From a virus, in the IMG/VR virus record IMGVR_UViG_3300009164_005114, positions 1-64,000 of that record: DNA of 64,000 bases; one strand, written 5' to 3'. The notes under the pieces were generated by a model that was not told where the DNA came from, ran no database searches, and saw only the letters and a program-made list of their open reading frames with translations. Made by a program: the position numbers and the translations under genes. Positions 8,468 to 19,100 of this stretch are shown here, piece after piece. Within the stretch, counting starts at the first letter, position 1. Every line of letters starts with the position of its first letter.

Positions 8468-11400
8468 TTAACTTAACTTAATCGTGAATGGGAATGTTTG
8501 GTATGCATCAGGTATTACATCATTAGGATTATTAGTCGTATTGAATTTAACATACTTATTAGGTGATGTTGCCATTAATGATATTTTGTTATAAATTTTA
8601 TTTATTTTATTATATTCTTCATCATTATCAATATCTTGTTTTACAATATCTAATATACCTAATGCAGTTATATTAAAATATTGTTTATCATTACTAACAT
8701 AATCTTCAAGTTCTCTACTGTAATCACCACTTCCAACAACTTCTTCAACAAATGTGTTATTAGGTCCAGGTACTAATTTAACTGCCTTCCAAGTCCATTC
8801 AGTATATTGTTTAGTAATATTCCAAGTACCTGAAGCAGGATTTATTCCAACATACATATTCATTGCACTACCAACTAAGTTATATGTGGTATTTGCGGTT
8901 AAAACAATTGGCCCCGTTTGTTGTGGGTTTGAATTAACATTTGGTGGAGAGCCAGGTATTACTGTAGGTTGTGCGGGTGATGTTTGATTTGGATTGTATG
9001 TAAAGTTTGTTGTACTAACAGCATTACCATTTTCAGTCTTAACTGTTATTGTATTATTTTGTGATACATTTGTATTACTAAACGGAACTAAAACAACAAT
9101 ATTTGTTGGGTTGTTAATTGTAATTCCTGTAGTTGTTGTAACATTATTAATTGTTATACCTGTTATAGTGTCCAGATGTTTACCAGAAATAGTAAGTATT
9201 GTTCCCGTTACACCTGTTAATGGTGAAAAAGATGTTATAGTTGGTGGAGGACATGTAGTAACAACTGTTGTTGTTGTATTAATATTATTTGTAGCACCTG
9301 TAACTCCCGCATATATGTTTGCTATTTTTTGTTTTTGAGTTTGGTCTGCAGTTCTAATTGATTTTGCAGACTCTGTATTTAATTGAGCGTCTCCCGCAGA
9401 TTTATATGCATCTTTTAATGTTTTTTCTAATTTTTTATATTGGTCTAAATTTGAATCATAATAAGATTCCGCGACATCCGCCTTAGGCCAATAACAAACA
9501 TAATATTTTGAAATACCTAAAGGAGCATTTCCATTCTCTCCGTAATAAATTCTATTAAGGTTTGGAGTTAATCTTGCAATCATGAAATCAATAAACGAAC
9601 CAATGTCTTTAAAGTTTGCAATTGGTTGAGATGTTGGAGTTCCTGTTGAATTTGGAATATTAACACAAGATGATTGTTTTTGAATAAAATATTTTGTTGC
9701 AGCTCCGTAATAAACATTTAAGGCAACATTTGCAAAATTATTGTTATAACCGTAGAATTTATCTTTATTAAATGTTTTAACATAACATAAAATATAAATA
9801 AGAACTTGTAAGTTAGTATTGGTTGTCTTTTTTTGTATTTCAGTAACAAGTTCTGAAGGTGTTAAAGATATTGTTTCTGATTTAACAAAATCACCCCATG
9901 TACTATAATTTGAATCTAAATTATTTGTACAAGTATTTGTTGCGGCTGCCGTGTTATCACCTTGTTGTGTTAACAATGCAGATTTATTAACATTAGTTAT
10001 TGCTTTACCAGTGACATTATCTTTTTTATTAATAACACTTTCAATTTGTGATAATAAGTTTTGATTAATACTTTGTAAGTAATTGTCAATTGACGGTAAA
10101 TCATAAATTCCTTGTCTAATACCGTTAAATGATGTTTGGAATTGTCCCGCACTTATTGAGTGTTTAACCTCAGTAATCATATATGGTCCATTAAACATTG
10201 GTACATGTCTAAGGTTAAAATACATTGTTGGTTGTAATAATGCGTTACCTAAACAAACAACATTACATTGATAACTTCTTTGTTTATATAAATTATAAAG
10301 TCCAACATTTTGTGTTGCAACATTTCTACCTGAAGCTTGATTAACCATATTCAATTGCGTGTTAATAGATTCTGAAGTCGCTTTACCACTATCCATTGAT
10401 ACATTAAACGAATAAAAAATGTTTTGATTTCTAATACCAATATCCACATTAAAACCTACACATCTGTTAGATAATGCCCAATCTTTTTTACCAATTTGGT
10501 TTTCAATTAATGGGTTTTCGGATGCTCTTCTCATCTCAAATGCATCATCTCTAAATCTAGAATTTCCTTTAGGTAAATCTAAATAAGCGGATGGGAGTCC
10601 CGCATAGAAACAAATCATTTTAGGGCCAGATTTTCTGTAATCAACATCTAAAAATGTACCCCACATGTTGTCGGCAAATTGTAATGAACCTTCAGCGGTT
10701 TGAGATAAAACAGTACCATCCGCGTCTTGTACATTATAGAAGTTAACATACGCGGGTAATGGCATTACATTAAATTTATTTTTAATTAATAAACCACTCA
10801 TGAATGTAAAAACACTCATGTCCATATTAAGAGAACTTTCTTCAACTGTTTTATTCCCTAATAAAGTTTCTTTTAACGCAAATATGTCAATGATAATAGT
10901 ATCTCCAATATTTCTTGATGCTCTATCTAAAAATAAAATATCCTCAAATAATGTTTTGGTTGTAAAGTCACCACCAGCAATCCACTTGTCGTTTAAAGCT
11001 TTAAACATCTCATAATTTTCAACTTTACTTTGTTGACCATCAATGACACTCTGAATTGTTTTTTCAGGAAGTTCTTGTTGGTCAGGAAGTTCCAATCTAA
11101 TTTTTGTTAATATTTGGTTTAAGAATATATTTTGAAGTTCTGTTGTACCATTAAAATATGTTTGAAGTCTGGTTTTAAACTCAGTACTATCAATCGTTGG
11201 TGTATATAATTTTTGAGTGGCGTATTGTTTAATTAATTGTGAACACAACACAATATTATCAACCGTAAATTGAATATTATTATCAATAAAGAAATCTGTA
11301 ATATAAGAACCTTGGTCTGTATATTTTAGATTTGTAATTGTTGAAAACCCTACTTCTGTTTCTAAAGCCAACCATTCATTTGGGAATGCCGCTTTTGATT

Positions 11401-14400
11401 GAGATAAAGTCACAATACCGTTTAATGATGGTAATGTATTTTTAACATAAGGATTAAATTGTATTGGGTCTGTAATTGTATTAGTACCTCCATTATAAGC
11501 TAAGAATGAATCAACAACTCTTCTTTTATAATTTGCGGGGTTACCATATTTTAACACAACATCATATTCTAAGAATGATTTTATTGTATTAGAAAATGAG
11601 GTTAATTGAGTATTACCAAGTGTTTTAAAATAATCACCAGTTGATAATCCATTATTTCCATTAACCGACATCAAACTTCTAAATAAGTATTGGAAGTTTT
11701 TAAAGATTGCATTATTGTCAACAGGAGAAGCCCCGATTGGAACAACAACTTGCGGACCTAAATCAATATCTGCAACAGGTTTACTAAAGTTTAAGAATTC
11801 CTGTTCAAATTTATCTAAAATACTTTTATCAAAAACTGAAAATATTTCTTCAATATTAGAATATTCGTCATCAATCAATAATTTAAAAGACGATTGTTTT
11901 GTATTACCTGTTAAAATTTTATTAACATATGAATCAGGTTTTGGCTTAGTTATTTGGTCATTATTAAAATAACCATAATTTGGTGCACTCCACAATAATC
12001 TAACAGAACCATTATAAATTGATGGATTATCTAAGAATGGACATATAGGTATATTATTAATTAAACATTCAGTATTTACTTGGTTAATTTGTGAACCAAA
12101 TGAAGGTACTATATAATATTTTTCACTTGTGGTATTTTGGTTTGGTGAACATGCGTTAGGATTTGCCAATATATCTTGAATTCCGTTAGGTAAAATTACA
12201 GACCAAGTTTGCATTGTTGAGAAGTTTTGAGACCCAGCAAGTCCTATTGGTAATGACGAGTTAATATTTGAATCAGTAAAATTATATACTTTAACACCCC
12301 CATCAATACTCGTTTGTATTTCAGTGTCGGTATATCCACTATATAAATCATAACCATTATAAAAAACATTAAAGTCGTTAATTACTTTAGGATAAAAACC
12401 TGTTTGTATTTTTGATATGTTGTTACCATATTCTTGTAATGTAATTTTCTTTTCACCATCAAATTTAAACGAATATGTTTTTGTATCCGCACTTGTTATA
12501 GGGTCAAAGTTTGTTTTATAATCAAAATTTTTCCAAGCACTTTCTAAAATATCAATACCTGTAGATTTGTAGGTTTTATATCTAAACCAAATAGAACCTA
12601 ACTTTAACATCCAAGCATATGGAATTTTATGAATAGCCCCAAACTTTTTAAAACAAGATGCAATATAATCTAAATCACCTGACGCACCATTTGTTTTATA
12701 CCTTTCTTTTAAGGTTGCTAATGGTAATGCATTTATGAAAAGGTATGCTGCCTGTACATAAGGATATTTGTCTTTTTTTCTCCAATTATAAACACCATTT
12801 TGTATCGCATTTATCAGATACGGAGTGTTTAACATTGTTGTAGTTGTTTCTGTTGTTATGTTAGTTATTGGTCTAATATGACTAACATAACCTTCTGTTG
12901 GTATAAAAATTTCAGGATTTTTTCTGGTGTCATAAAATACTGTTAGATTTGTTGCAACAATTTCAGTGGTTGGATTTGAAACTTTCAAATATGAAAAATT
13001 TGTAACAGGCCTATTAGTTGTATAATCGTACACACTTTCAAAGTTTGAAATTACCGTTCTTGGTTTAAAAACTTTTAAAACATTTGTTGTATTATAAACC
13101 GAATCTCTTGAACTACTATCACTTAAACTCATATTACCCGAAACCCATGTTGGGTTAGTAAACGGATATGTATCAATAATTAAAGGTGTGTTACTTGCAG
13201 ATTTAACTAATTGTTCTAAAGCCTCAGATTTAGTACTTAGTTGTGGTTCTTTACCTAAATCACCAATACTTAAAATATTAAAAGAATTTTCTGTAATATT
13301 TTTTATATAAGGTGTAACATAAAAATCTCTAATAAATTCTTGGTACGCCCTACCTGTACCTTGGTTTGAAAAATTTTCCAAACTGGCTTTGTAATTCTCT
13401 GCAGTTAAATTATAGTTTTTTAACTTCAAAGTTAAATAAGGTGAGCTTACCCCTAAACTTGTAACAATATTACTTGTTTCTGAACTAAGTACTAAATTTG
13501 TTAATTGATTTAGTTGATTAGAATTTGCCCTAATAAAACCATTATAGTTAGCGGTTAAAAATTGTCTTTCCCAAATCTCATAGAAAAATTTAATTTCTTC
13601 TTTATTAAGATATGCAATACCTGTTGAAGGGTATTCAATAGCATTTAAATTAATAATGTTTGTAGTTGATTGGCTATCTGTTGGAACCGCAGCAATTGGT
13701 GGATTAAACTTTTGAGTTAATCCTCTCATATATTCTTCAACAAATTCTACTTCAGGCCATTTGTCATATAAATAACCTTTAGTTAAATTAACAACTGATG
13801 GGTCTGCAATATATTTTAATTGGAATCTACCCTTTTTATCATTAGGTGTTTCAACAAAAAACTGAGGCCAAGGGTATACAGGTATTTGAGCAGTTGATAA
13901 CCCTTGATTTTCATTTAAAGATTTTTGACTTATATTAAGGTTATCTCTTGTATCTGTACCAGGCGCTGAAGATGTGTTATCTAATATCGCACTTTTTCTA
14001 ACAGGGTCATATTTTACATTCCAAGCGGTTGTATGTGTATCATCTAACAATCTAATAAACGCCTCGGCTGACGCCATAATAACTGCACAAATATTTCTAA
14101 CTGTAGGTTTAAATCCAAATCCAATTGTCGTGTCTTCAATTTTTTTAGCAAAATCTGCGGTTAATGCAGTTTCATATTGAGTTAATTGTCTATTTGCTTC
14201 TGCCTCCATTTGGCGAATTAATTCTTCAAATCTTGGAGTTCCGTTAAAAGCTCCTGTCGTGGTTGCAAAAGTAAACAAAGGGCTAAAAACAAGATTACCT
14301 GATTTATTTGTGTCGTCTGTTGCCAATTTTTCCATTGTTGGTTTTAAAACTCCCTCCAAATAAATTTTAACTGAATTTGTATCTGCAGTTGTTGGAGATA

Positions 14401-15829
14401 ATATTCCAAGTTGTTCAACTGTAGTTTTTTCCAAATCAATATCATCCAAAACAACATTAATTAACATTGTATCGTTTGTAATACTATTTTTAACTGGTGA
14501 TGGTCCCGTTAATCCTAAAGTAGGATTTTCCGCCAGCAATTTATTATACTCAGTAGTATACCCACTTAACAATGTTTTTGCAGATTGTTTTGCCGTTGGG
14601 TCTTTTAATATGTTATCTTTAAAAGTAAAAACGTAAGATTTATCTTTTAATACTATTGGCTTTGGGTTTAAGTATGTATTGAACCAAGACTTTTCACCAC
14701 CATAAACATCGTTATAATAATTTTGTAATGTTTCTTTATATGTTCTAATGTTTGTTAAAGGTTCAACATCTACTTTAGTGTAAGAATTAATTACTGTTTG
14801 CTCAAAAGTTTCAAGTTTATTCATTAATTGAGCAAATGTTATTTCAGGAAAATCAGGAGCGATTAATCCTTTGGCTTTGTATTCACTATAAACTTCAACA
14901 ACTTTTTGGTAACCTTTCTCACTAACAATTTGAGTGACTACGTTGTTTGAACTATTTGTAGATTCTTTTGATATTGCACCTGTTTGTTTTGTTCCAGATT
15001 CAACATTTTTATTTGGAGCTTCAGATGAAGTAGTTGATTTAGAAATATCAAATCTTGTACTGTACATGTGTGGGGCAGCAAGTAAATGACCCATTGAAAT
15101 CTCGTTAAGTATGTTAAATTTGTATCCAATAAATTCTAACGTAACTTGGTAGTTACCACTAAACGAATTAAACCTAGCATTAAATGTTTTTAGATTTAGT
15201 TGATACTTTACCGCTTGACCATAATAACCTTTTAGTGTTAAATAAAATGGACAATATGGTAAATTAAAAAAGGCTGCGTATGGTGAATTATCTCCTAATT
15301 GGAATAGAGCTCTACCTTGAATATCTTCTAATTCCATTGTAACTGTTGGAATAAATGAAGTGTTTGTTGTTACATTAATATTTGTAATACCTAACAATCC
15401 GTTATCTGTTGAGGTATTACCAGGATTATTAACCGTTACTTTTTGATACGGTTTGGTACCGTCATTTGGGTCAATGTTTTGAATATTTAATTGATTATCA
15501 CCTAATCCATTTACAGAGTTCTTTCCCGTTAATTCATCGTAATAACCTGTGGTTAAGTTTGTACCTTCGGTTGGTCTTAAGAAATTCATTTTAGCAACCG
15601 ATACAATCCTAATTCTATCTTCAGGACTTCCACCTACAGATAGTTTAGTTCTTGGTACAACTTCAGCTTCAAGGTTGGCATACATAACCAATTTTTCATG
15701 GTCAACCAATCTTTCACGAATATTTCCGAAAGCATCAATAGTCTTGTTTGGGTCAACAACAATAATATTATTGTAGTCAAACTCAACTAATATGTTTCCA
15801 CTGTTGTCTCCTGGTGTGTTACCTGCCAT
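8468..15829 (-). CDS. Giant baseplate/tail-hub protein (2453 aa) with IPT/TIG-like domain
   Basis: One uninterrupted frame, with Asn/Thr/Tyr-rich, beta-strand-rich virion-type composition throughout. Residues about 1-240 look like a baseplate structural domain. Residues about 1830-1925 contain YMITEVKHSISAGQFQTSF, the kind of strand seen near the end of gp27/VgrG/gpD-type tail-hub domains. Residues about 2190-2280 form an IPT/TIG-like Ig domain (TITSFSPLTGVTGTILTISG). Another alpha-rich module lies between them (about 1975-2150). It overlaps the gp53-like gene by 11 bases and lies at the end of the tail operon, where T4 keeps hub and wedge genes. A hub plus adhesin fusion is an inference. No lysozyme or protease motif was identified. 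Confidence 0.75.
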   Translation of the reverse strand: MAGNTPGDNSGNILVEFDYNNIIVVDPNKTIDAFGNIRERLVDHEKLVMYANLEAEVVPRTKLSVGGSPEDRIRIVSVAKMNFLRPTEGTNLTTGYYDELTGKNSVNGLGDNQLNIQNIDPNDGTKPYQKVTVNNPGNTSTDNGLLGITNINVTTNTSFIPTVTMELEDIQGRALFQLGDNSPYAAFFNLPYCPFYLTLKGYYGQAVKYQLNLKTFNARFNSFSGNYQVTLEFIGYKFNILNEISMGHLLAAPHMYSTRFDISKSTTSSEAPNKNVESGTKQTGAISKESTNSSNNVVTQIVSEKGYQKVVEVYSEYKAKGLIAPDFPEITFAQLMNKLETFEQTVINSYTKVDVEPLTNIRTYKETLQNYYNDVYGGEKSWFNTYLNPKPIVLKDKSYVFTFKDNILKDPTAKQSAKTLLSGYTTEYNKLLAENPTLGLTGPSPVKNSITNDTMLINVVLDDIDLEKTTVEQLGILSPTTADTNSVKIYLEGVLKPTMEKLATDDTNKSGNLVFSPLFTFATTTGAFNGTPRFEELIRQMEAEANRQLTQYETALTADFAKKIEDTTIGFGFKPTVRNICAVIMASAEAFIRLLDDTHTTAWNVKYDPVRKSAILDNTSSAPGTDTRDNLNISQKSLNENQGLSTAQIPVYPWPQFFVETPNDKKGRFQLKYIADPSVVNLTKGYLYDKWPEVEFVEEYMRGLTQKFNPPIAAVPTDSQSTTNIINLNAIEYPSTGIAYLNKEEIKFFYEIWERQFLTANYNGFIRANSNQLNQLTNLVLSSETSNIVTSLGVSSPYLTLKLKNYNLTAENYKASLENFSNQGTGRAYQEFIRDFYVTPYIKNITENSFNILSIGDLGKEPQLSTKSEALEQLVKSASNTPLIIDTYPFTNPTWVSGNMSLSDSSSRDSVYNTTNVLKVFKPRTVISNFESVYDYTTNRPVTNFSYLKVSNPTTEIVATNLTVFYDTRKNPEIFIPTEGYVSHIRPITNITTETTTTMLNTPYLINAIQNGVYNWRKKDKYPYVQAAYLFINALPLATLKERYKTNGASGDLDYIASCFKKFGAIHKIPYAWMLKLGSIWFRYKTYKSTGIDILESAWKNFDYKTNFDPITSADTKTYSFKFDGEKKITLQEYGNNISKIQTGFYPKVINDFNVFYNGYDLYSGYTDTEIQTSIDGGVKVYNFTDSNINSSLPIGLAGSQNFSTMQTWSVILPNGIQDILANPNACSPNQNTTSEKYYIVPSFGSQINQVNTECLINNIPICPFLDNPSIYNGSVRLLWSAPNYGYFNNDQITKPKPDSYVNKILTGNTKQSSFKLLIDDEYSNIEEIFSVFDKSILDKFEQEFLNFSKPVADIDLGPQVVVPIGASPVDNNAIFKNFQYLFRSLMSVNGNNGLSTGDYFKTLGNTQLTSFSNTIKSFLEYDVVLKYGNPANYKRRVVDSFLAYNGGTNTITDPIQFNPYVKNTLPSLNGIVTLSQSKAAFPNEWLALETEVGFSTITNLKYTDQGSYITDFFIDNNIQFTVDNIVLCSQLIKQYATQKLYTPTIDSTEFKTRLQTYFNGTTELQNIFLNQILTKIRLELPDQQELPEKTIQSVIDGQQSKVENYEMFKALNDKWIAGGDFTTKTLFEDILFLDRASRNIGDTIIIDIFALKETLLGNKTVEESSLNMDMSVFTFMSGLLIKNKFNVMPLPAYVNFYNVQDADGTVLSQTAEGSLQFADNMWGTFLDVDYRKSGPKMICFYAGLPSAYLDLPKGNSRFRDDAFEMRRASENPLIENQIGKKDWALSNRCVGFNVDIGIRNQNIFYSFNVSMDSGKATSESINTQLNMVNQASGRNVATQNVGLYNLYKQRSYQCNVVCLGNALLQPTMYFNLRHVPMFNGPYMITEVKHSISAGQFQTSFNGIRQGIYDLPSIDNYLQSINQNLLSQIESVINKKDNVTGKAITNVNKSALLTQQGDNTAAATNTCTNNLDSNYSTWGDFVKSETISLTPSELVTEIQKKTTNTNLQVLIYILCYVKTFNKDKFYGYNNNFANVALNVYYGAATKYFIQKQSSCVNIPNSTGTPTSQPIANFKDIGSFIDFMIARLTPNLNRIYYGENGNAPLGISKYYVCYWPKADVAESYYDSNLDQYKKLEKTLKDAYKSAGDAQLNTESAKSIRTADQTQKQKIANIYAGVTGATNNINTTTTVVTTCPPPTITSFSPLTGVTGTILTISGKHLDTITGITINNVTTTTGITINNPTNIVVLVPFSNTNVSQNNTITVKTENGNAVSTTNFTYNPNQTSPAQPTVIPGSPPNVNSNPQQTGPIVLTANTTYNLVGSAMNMYVGINPASGTWNITKQYTEWTWKAVKLVPGPNNTFVEEVVGSGDYSRELEDYVSNDKQYFNITALGILDIVKQDIDNDEEYNKINKIYNKISLMATSPNKYVKFNTTNNPNDVIPDAYQTFPFTIKLS

Positions 15830-16142
15830 AATAATAAAAATAATCAGCTAAAGCCGCTTTATAGTCTTGTAATGAAGGTAGTAGAGGATAAGGAATAATC
15901 AATACCGCACCATCATATATGTAGTTCTCTAACCCACCAAATTGTGGATTTGCCTGTAATATTAACCAACCAAAATATGGTGAATTATAATACTCTTGAG
16001 ATACAACATCTAATCTACTTCTAGCAACTTTATATATGTAGGATTTATCTGTTGGCTTTTGAGGTATTGGTACAAAAGGCACAACAGTTTGTTCCCCATT
16101 AATGAGAAAGTCACTATATCTATTCCAATATTGATACGCCAT
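15819..16142 (-). CDS. Baseplate wedge protein, gp53/LysM-like
   Basis: The 107-aa protein has the compact aromatic pattern of T4 gp53-type and LysM-containing tail proteins. YIYKVARSRLDVVSQEYY is followed by GWLILQANPQ and a strand GAVLIIPYPL near residue 80. Such proteins bind wedge or hub components in the baseplate. It overlaps the 1672-aa gene by one base upstream and the 2453-aa gene by 11 bases downstream, so the three are translationally coupled. The gp53 assignment rests on motif impression and synteny. Confidence 0.65.
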   Translation of the reverse strand: MAYQYWNRYSDFLINGEQTVVPFVPIPQKPTDKSYIYKVARSRLDVVSQEYYNSPYFGWLILQANPQFGGLENYIYDGAVLIIPYPLLPSLQDYKAALADYFYYYGR

Positions 16143-19100
16143 TAGTTAAGTTTTGCTTTTGATATATATACATCGTTTGATATTTCATCATTCCATGTTT
16201 TATTATTTGTGTTTTGATTTTGAGTCGCACCTAAACCTTTAATTAACGCAACTTGTCCGTCAGAATTAGCTCCTTCAGTTGTATAACTAAACATTCTTTT
16301 CTTAGTTGAGTATGGTGTGTACTTTAAGAAATCTTTTAGTTTTTCTTTTTCCATATAAGTTATAAACTCTTTAGTAATACTATTTTCTTCAACAAAGGCT
16401 GGTTTAGCAATTTTATCCCAATACGCATCAAACACTTCACTTATATTATCGGAACCTTTACCAATAATACCTGTATTGTTAATTATATTACCAATCATCG
16501 CATTTTTAAAGGTTTGATATTTTTTATCATCAACCACATCATCAGAAACAATCATATAAACTCTTCTAAATGTAAAACTACTGTTACCATCAAATAAGGG
16601 TAATCTACTAAACGGAACAAACACTTCTTGACCTGCAGGTAACTTATAAGGTGATTCAAAAACTAAAATACCACTATATGTTTGTTTGTTTCCTGTATAT
16701 GTAAAACTATTAGTACTCATAGTAACCGCATTAAATGCCGTTATACCACTTTTAATTTTTTTAATATCATTAACTAATTCAATTAAAGTGTCCGAAGCAC
16801 CTTGTGAATTTGTATCAACCTCTGTTGTCGGTAATAAAACAAAACTTCTAACCGTACCATTTTTTTGTTGGTATCCGTCAGTACCTGTACCAGTTTTTCC
16901 TGGTGCGAAATATGGAACAGTATTAGCTCTTGCAATATACCCAATATAACTTTGTTGTACATTTACCATACTTTGAGTTATGTTAGTTACCGCATTTTGA
17001 TAAGTTCCTTTTTTATTCTTAACAATTGATGAGTAATTTTCTTTAACTTGATTAATTAGTCTTGATGAAAAGTTTTTAGATGGGTTTGAAATAAATTGTA
17101 TAAACCCTTCGTTACCCGCCTTAATATCGGTAATCAATTGTTCAAATATTGTATCAATTCTTTTTTCAGTGTTATATGGTTTACCAAATAAAACTGTTTG
17201 TGGGGTATCATTTTCCACAATCATAAATTTACCATCAGTATAAGTTCTTTCTAACATCCATTGTTGACGTAAGGCGTTATTATATTGATTGACCGTCTCT
17301 CTATTTTTATTTACAACATTTGTAAAATACGTTTGAGTTTCATCACGTAATTTGTCCATGAAAGTACTATAACTTATAGTTCCAGTCTGTCCTGTTTCAA
17401 CAATATTATTAGTAATAATAGTACCAATAGTAGTTTCATTTGTTTGTCCGTTGTTTGGTTGCGCTTGGTTAACAGTTGGTGGTGCAATATTGTTAGCCGC
17501 TGCAAATTGTAAGAAATCTTTATCAATTACTTTATAACTTGTATCCGTAGGGTCTGCTCTATCGTCATAAATTTCAGTATTTGCATAATAATTAAACGTT
17601 AACGCATTTTGTAGTTTATCAACAGATTCTTTTAATCCACTACCACCAACAAAATTAAATGAAAGGGTAACATTTGCAATCATAGGTTGAACACCAATAC
17701 CTTCAGGATTCAAATCCAATGACTCATATTGGAAACTTAAGTTAGTTGGAATAATTTTAGTATTATAAAAATCCCCAACTCTTAATACTAATACTGGCGG
17801 TGCACCAAAAGCTGTGTTGGTTGCGTTGTTATATTGTAAAATTGGTTTACCACCAACACTACCTTTAACTGTAGGTATTGTGTCTCCAGGTCTCATACAT
17901 TGTTGTAAGAATGTTAACCTTGAGTTAAGACCTTCGGGCGTAATTGAGTGAAATGCTGGTTGGAAAAATTTTAATTTATCTCTAAGATTATCATAAACCA
18001 TAGGAGTCTCCTCTTTTATGGTTTCAAAATAATCACATTCAGATAATAAAGCCCTTAAAACTCTTTTACTAATATTATCCTTAGGTACTACTACATTCTC
18101 AATAACAGGTTGTACTTCAGTTGTTGTAACAACATTACCTGTAACTACAGTTGTTTTTTTAGGGACAGGTTGTGGTTGAGGAGCACTCAATGTTGATTGT
18201 ATATCAGAAATATACGCTCTTCTACATGCCATTGCATTTGTTGTATATATTTCGTGAGAAACTGCTTGAGTATCCCCACCAACAGCTTTCCCATCATTAT
18301 CAGTACAGTTTACAGTTGTACCTGGCGACATTCCGTCAATTGAATATGGTTTTGACGCGGTTTTAGATTTTAAAGGTTGTGAGGATGTGTTTTCTCCAAA
18401 GTTTTTACCACTATTAACAATTAATCTTTTTTCTTTAATATATTGACTTGTACTTGAGTTTTCAGCAAAAAATCTAATAACAGAGTTAATTCTTCGTGTT
18501 GCCAATTCTTTATTATACGATTGTGTTGCAGGTGCAGAACAACTCGAATCTATAGTAATTGTTACAGTACCATCAGGATTATTTTTAAATTGTGATGCCA
18601 AGTCAATTGCCAACTGTTGTGCAATATCATAGTTAGGATTAACTACTGTATTATAAAATTCATCTAATTGAACCCCATTTGATTTTTTTGAATATGTTGG
18701 TTGTTCACCAATATATTCCGTATACATTTCAGTATAGTTTGGAGATGTTTTAGGTTTTGGATAATCATTTGAAAAATAAAATCCAATGTTTTTATATTTT
18801 GTAAAATAATCTTTGTTAGTACCTCCATCACCATTGTTACCAGCAACTTGTGGTATTGTAGTTACAGTACTAACAGCGTATTGCATTTGTTCTTTAGTAA
18901 CTTCTTTTGAAGAAATTGCTTGTTGAATTTGAAATAAATCGTTTGGACTAATAGTATAATATTTTTTAGCCAATTCGTATAAATCATATTTTCTACATCC
19001 CGCAAAGAATGAATCTAAAATACTATCAACTCTAACTTTATTAGTTTCATTTGCCAACACTTTATTAACAATAACATTTAATACTGACGGATGGTCAACA

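Noticed and set aside
8994-9338. Hydrophobic plus-strand frame resembling a membrane protein
   Set aside because: Antisense to the IPT/TIG region of the giant baseplate gene; Val/Thr/Ile richness mirrors AAC/ACA-rich codons.
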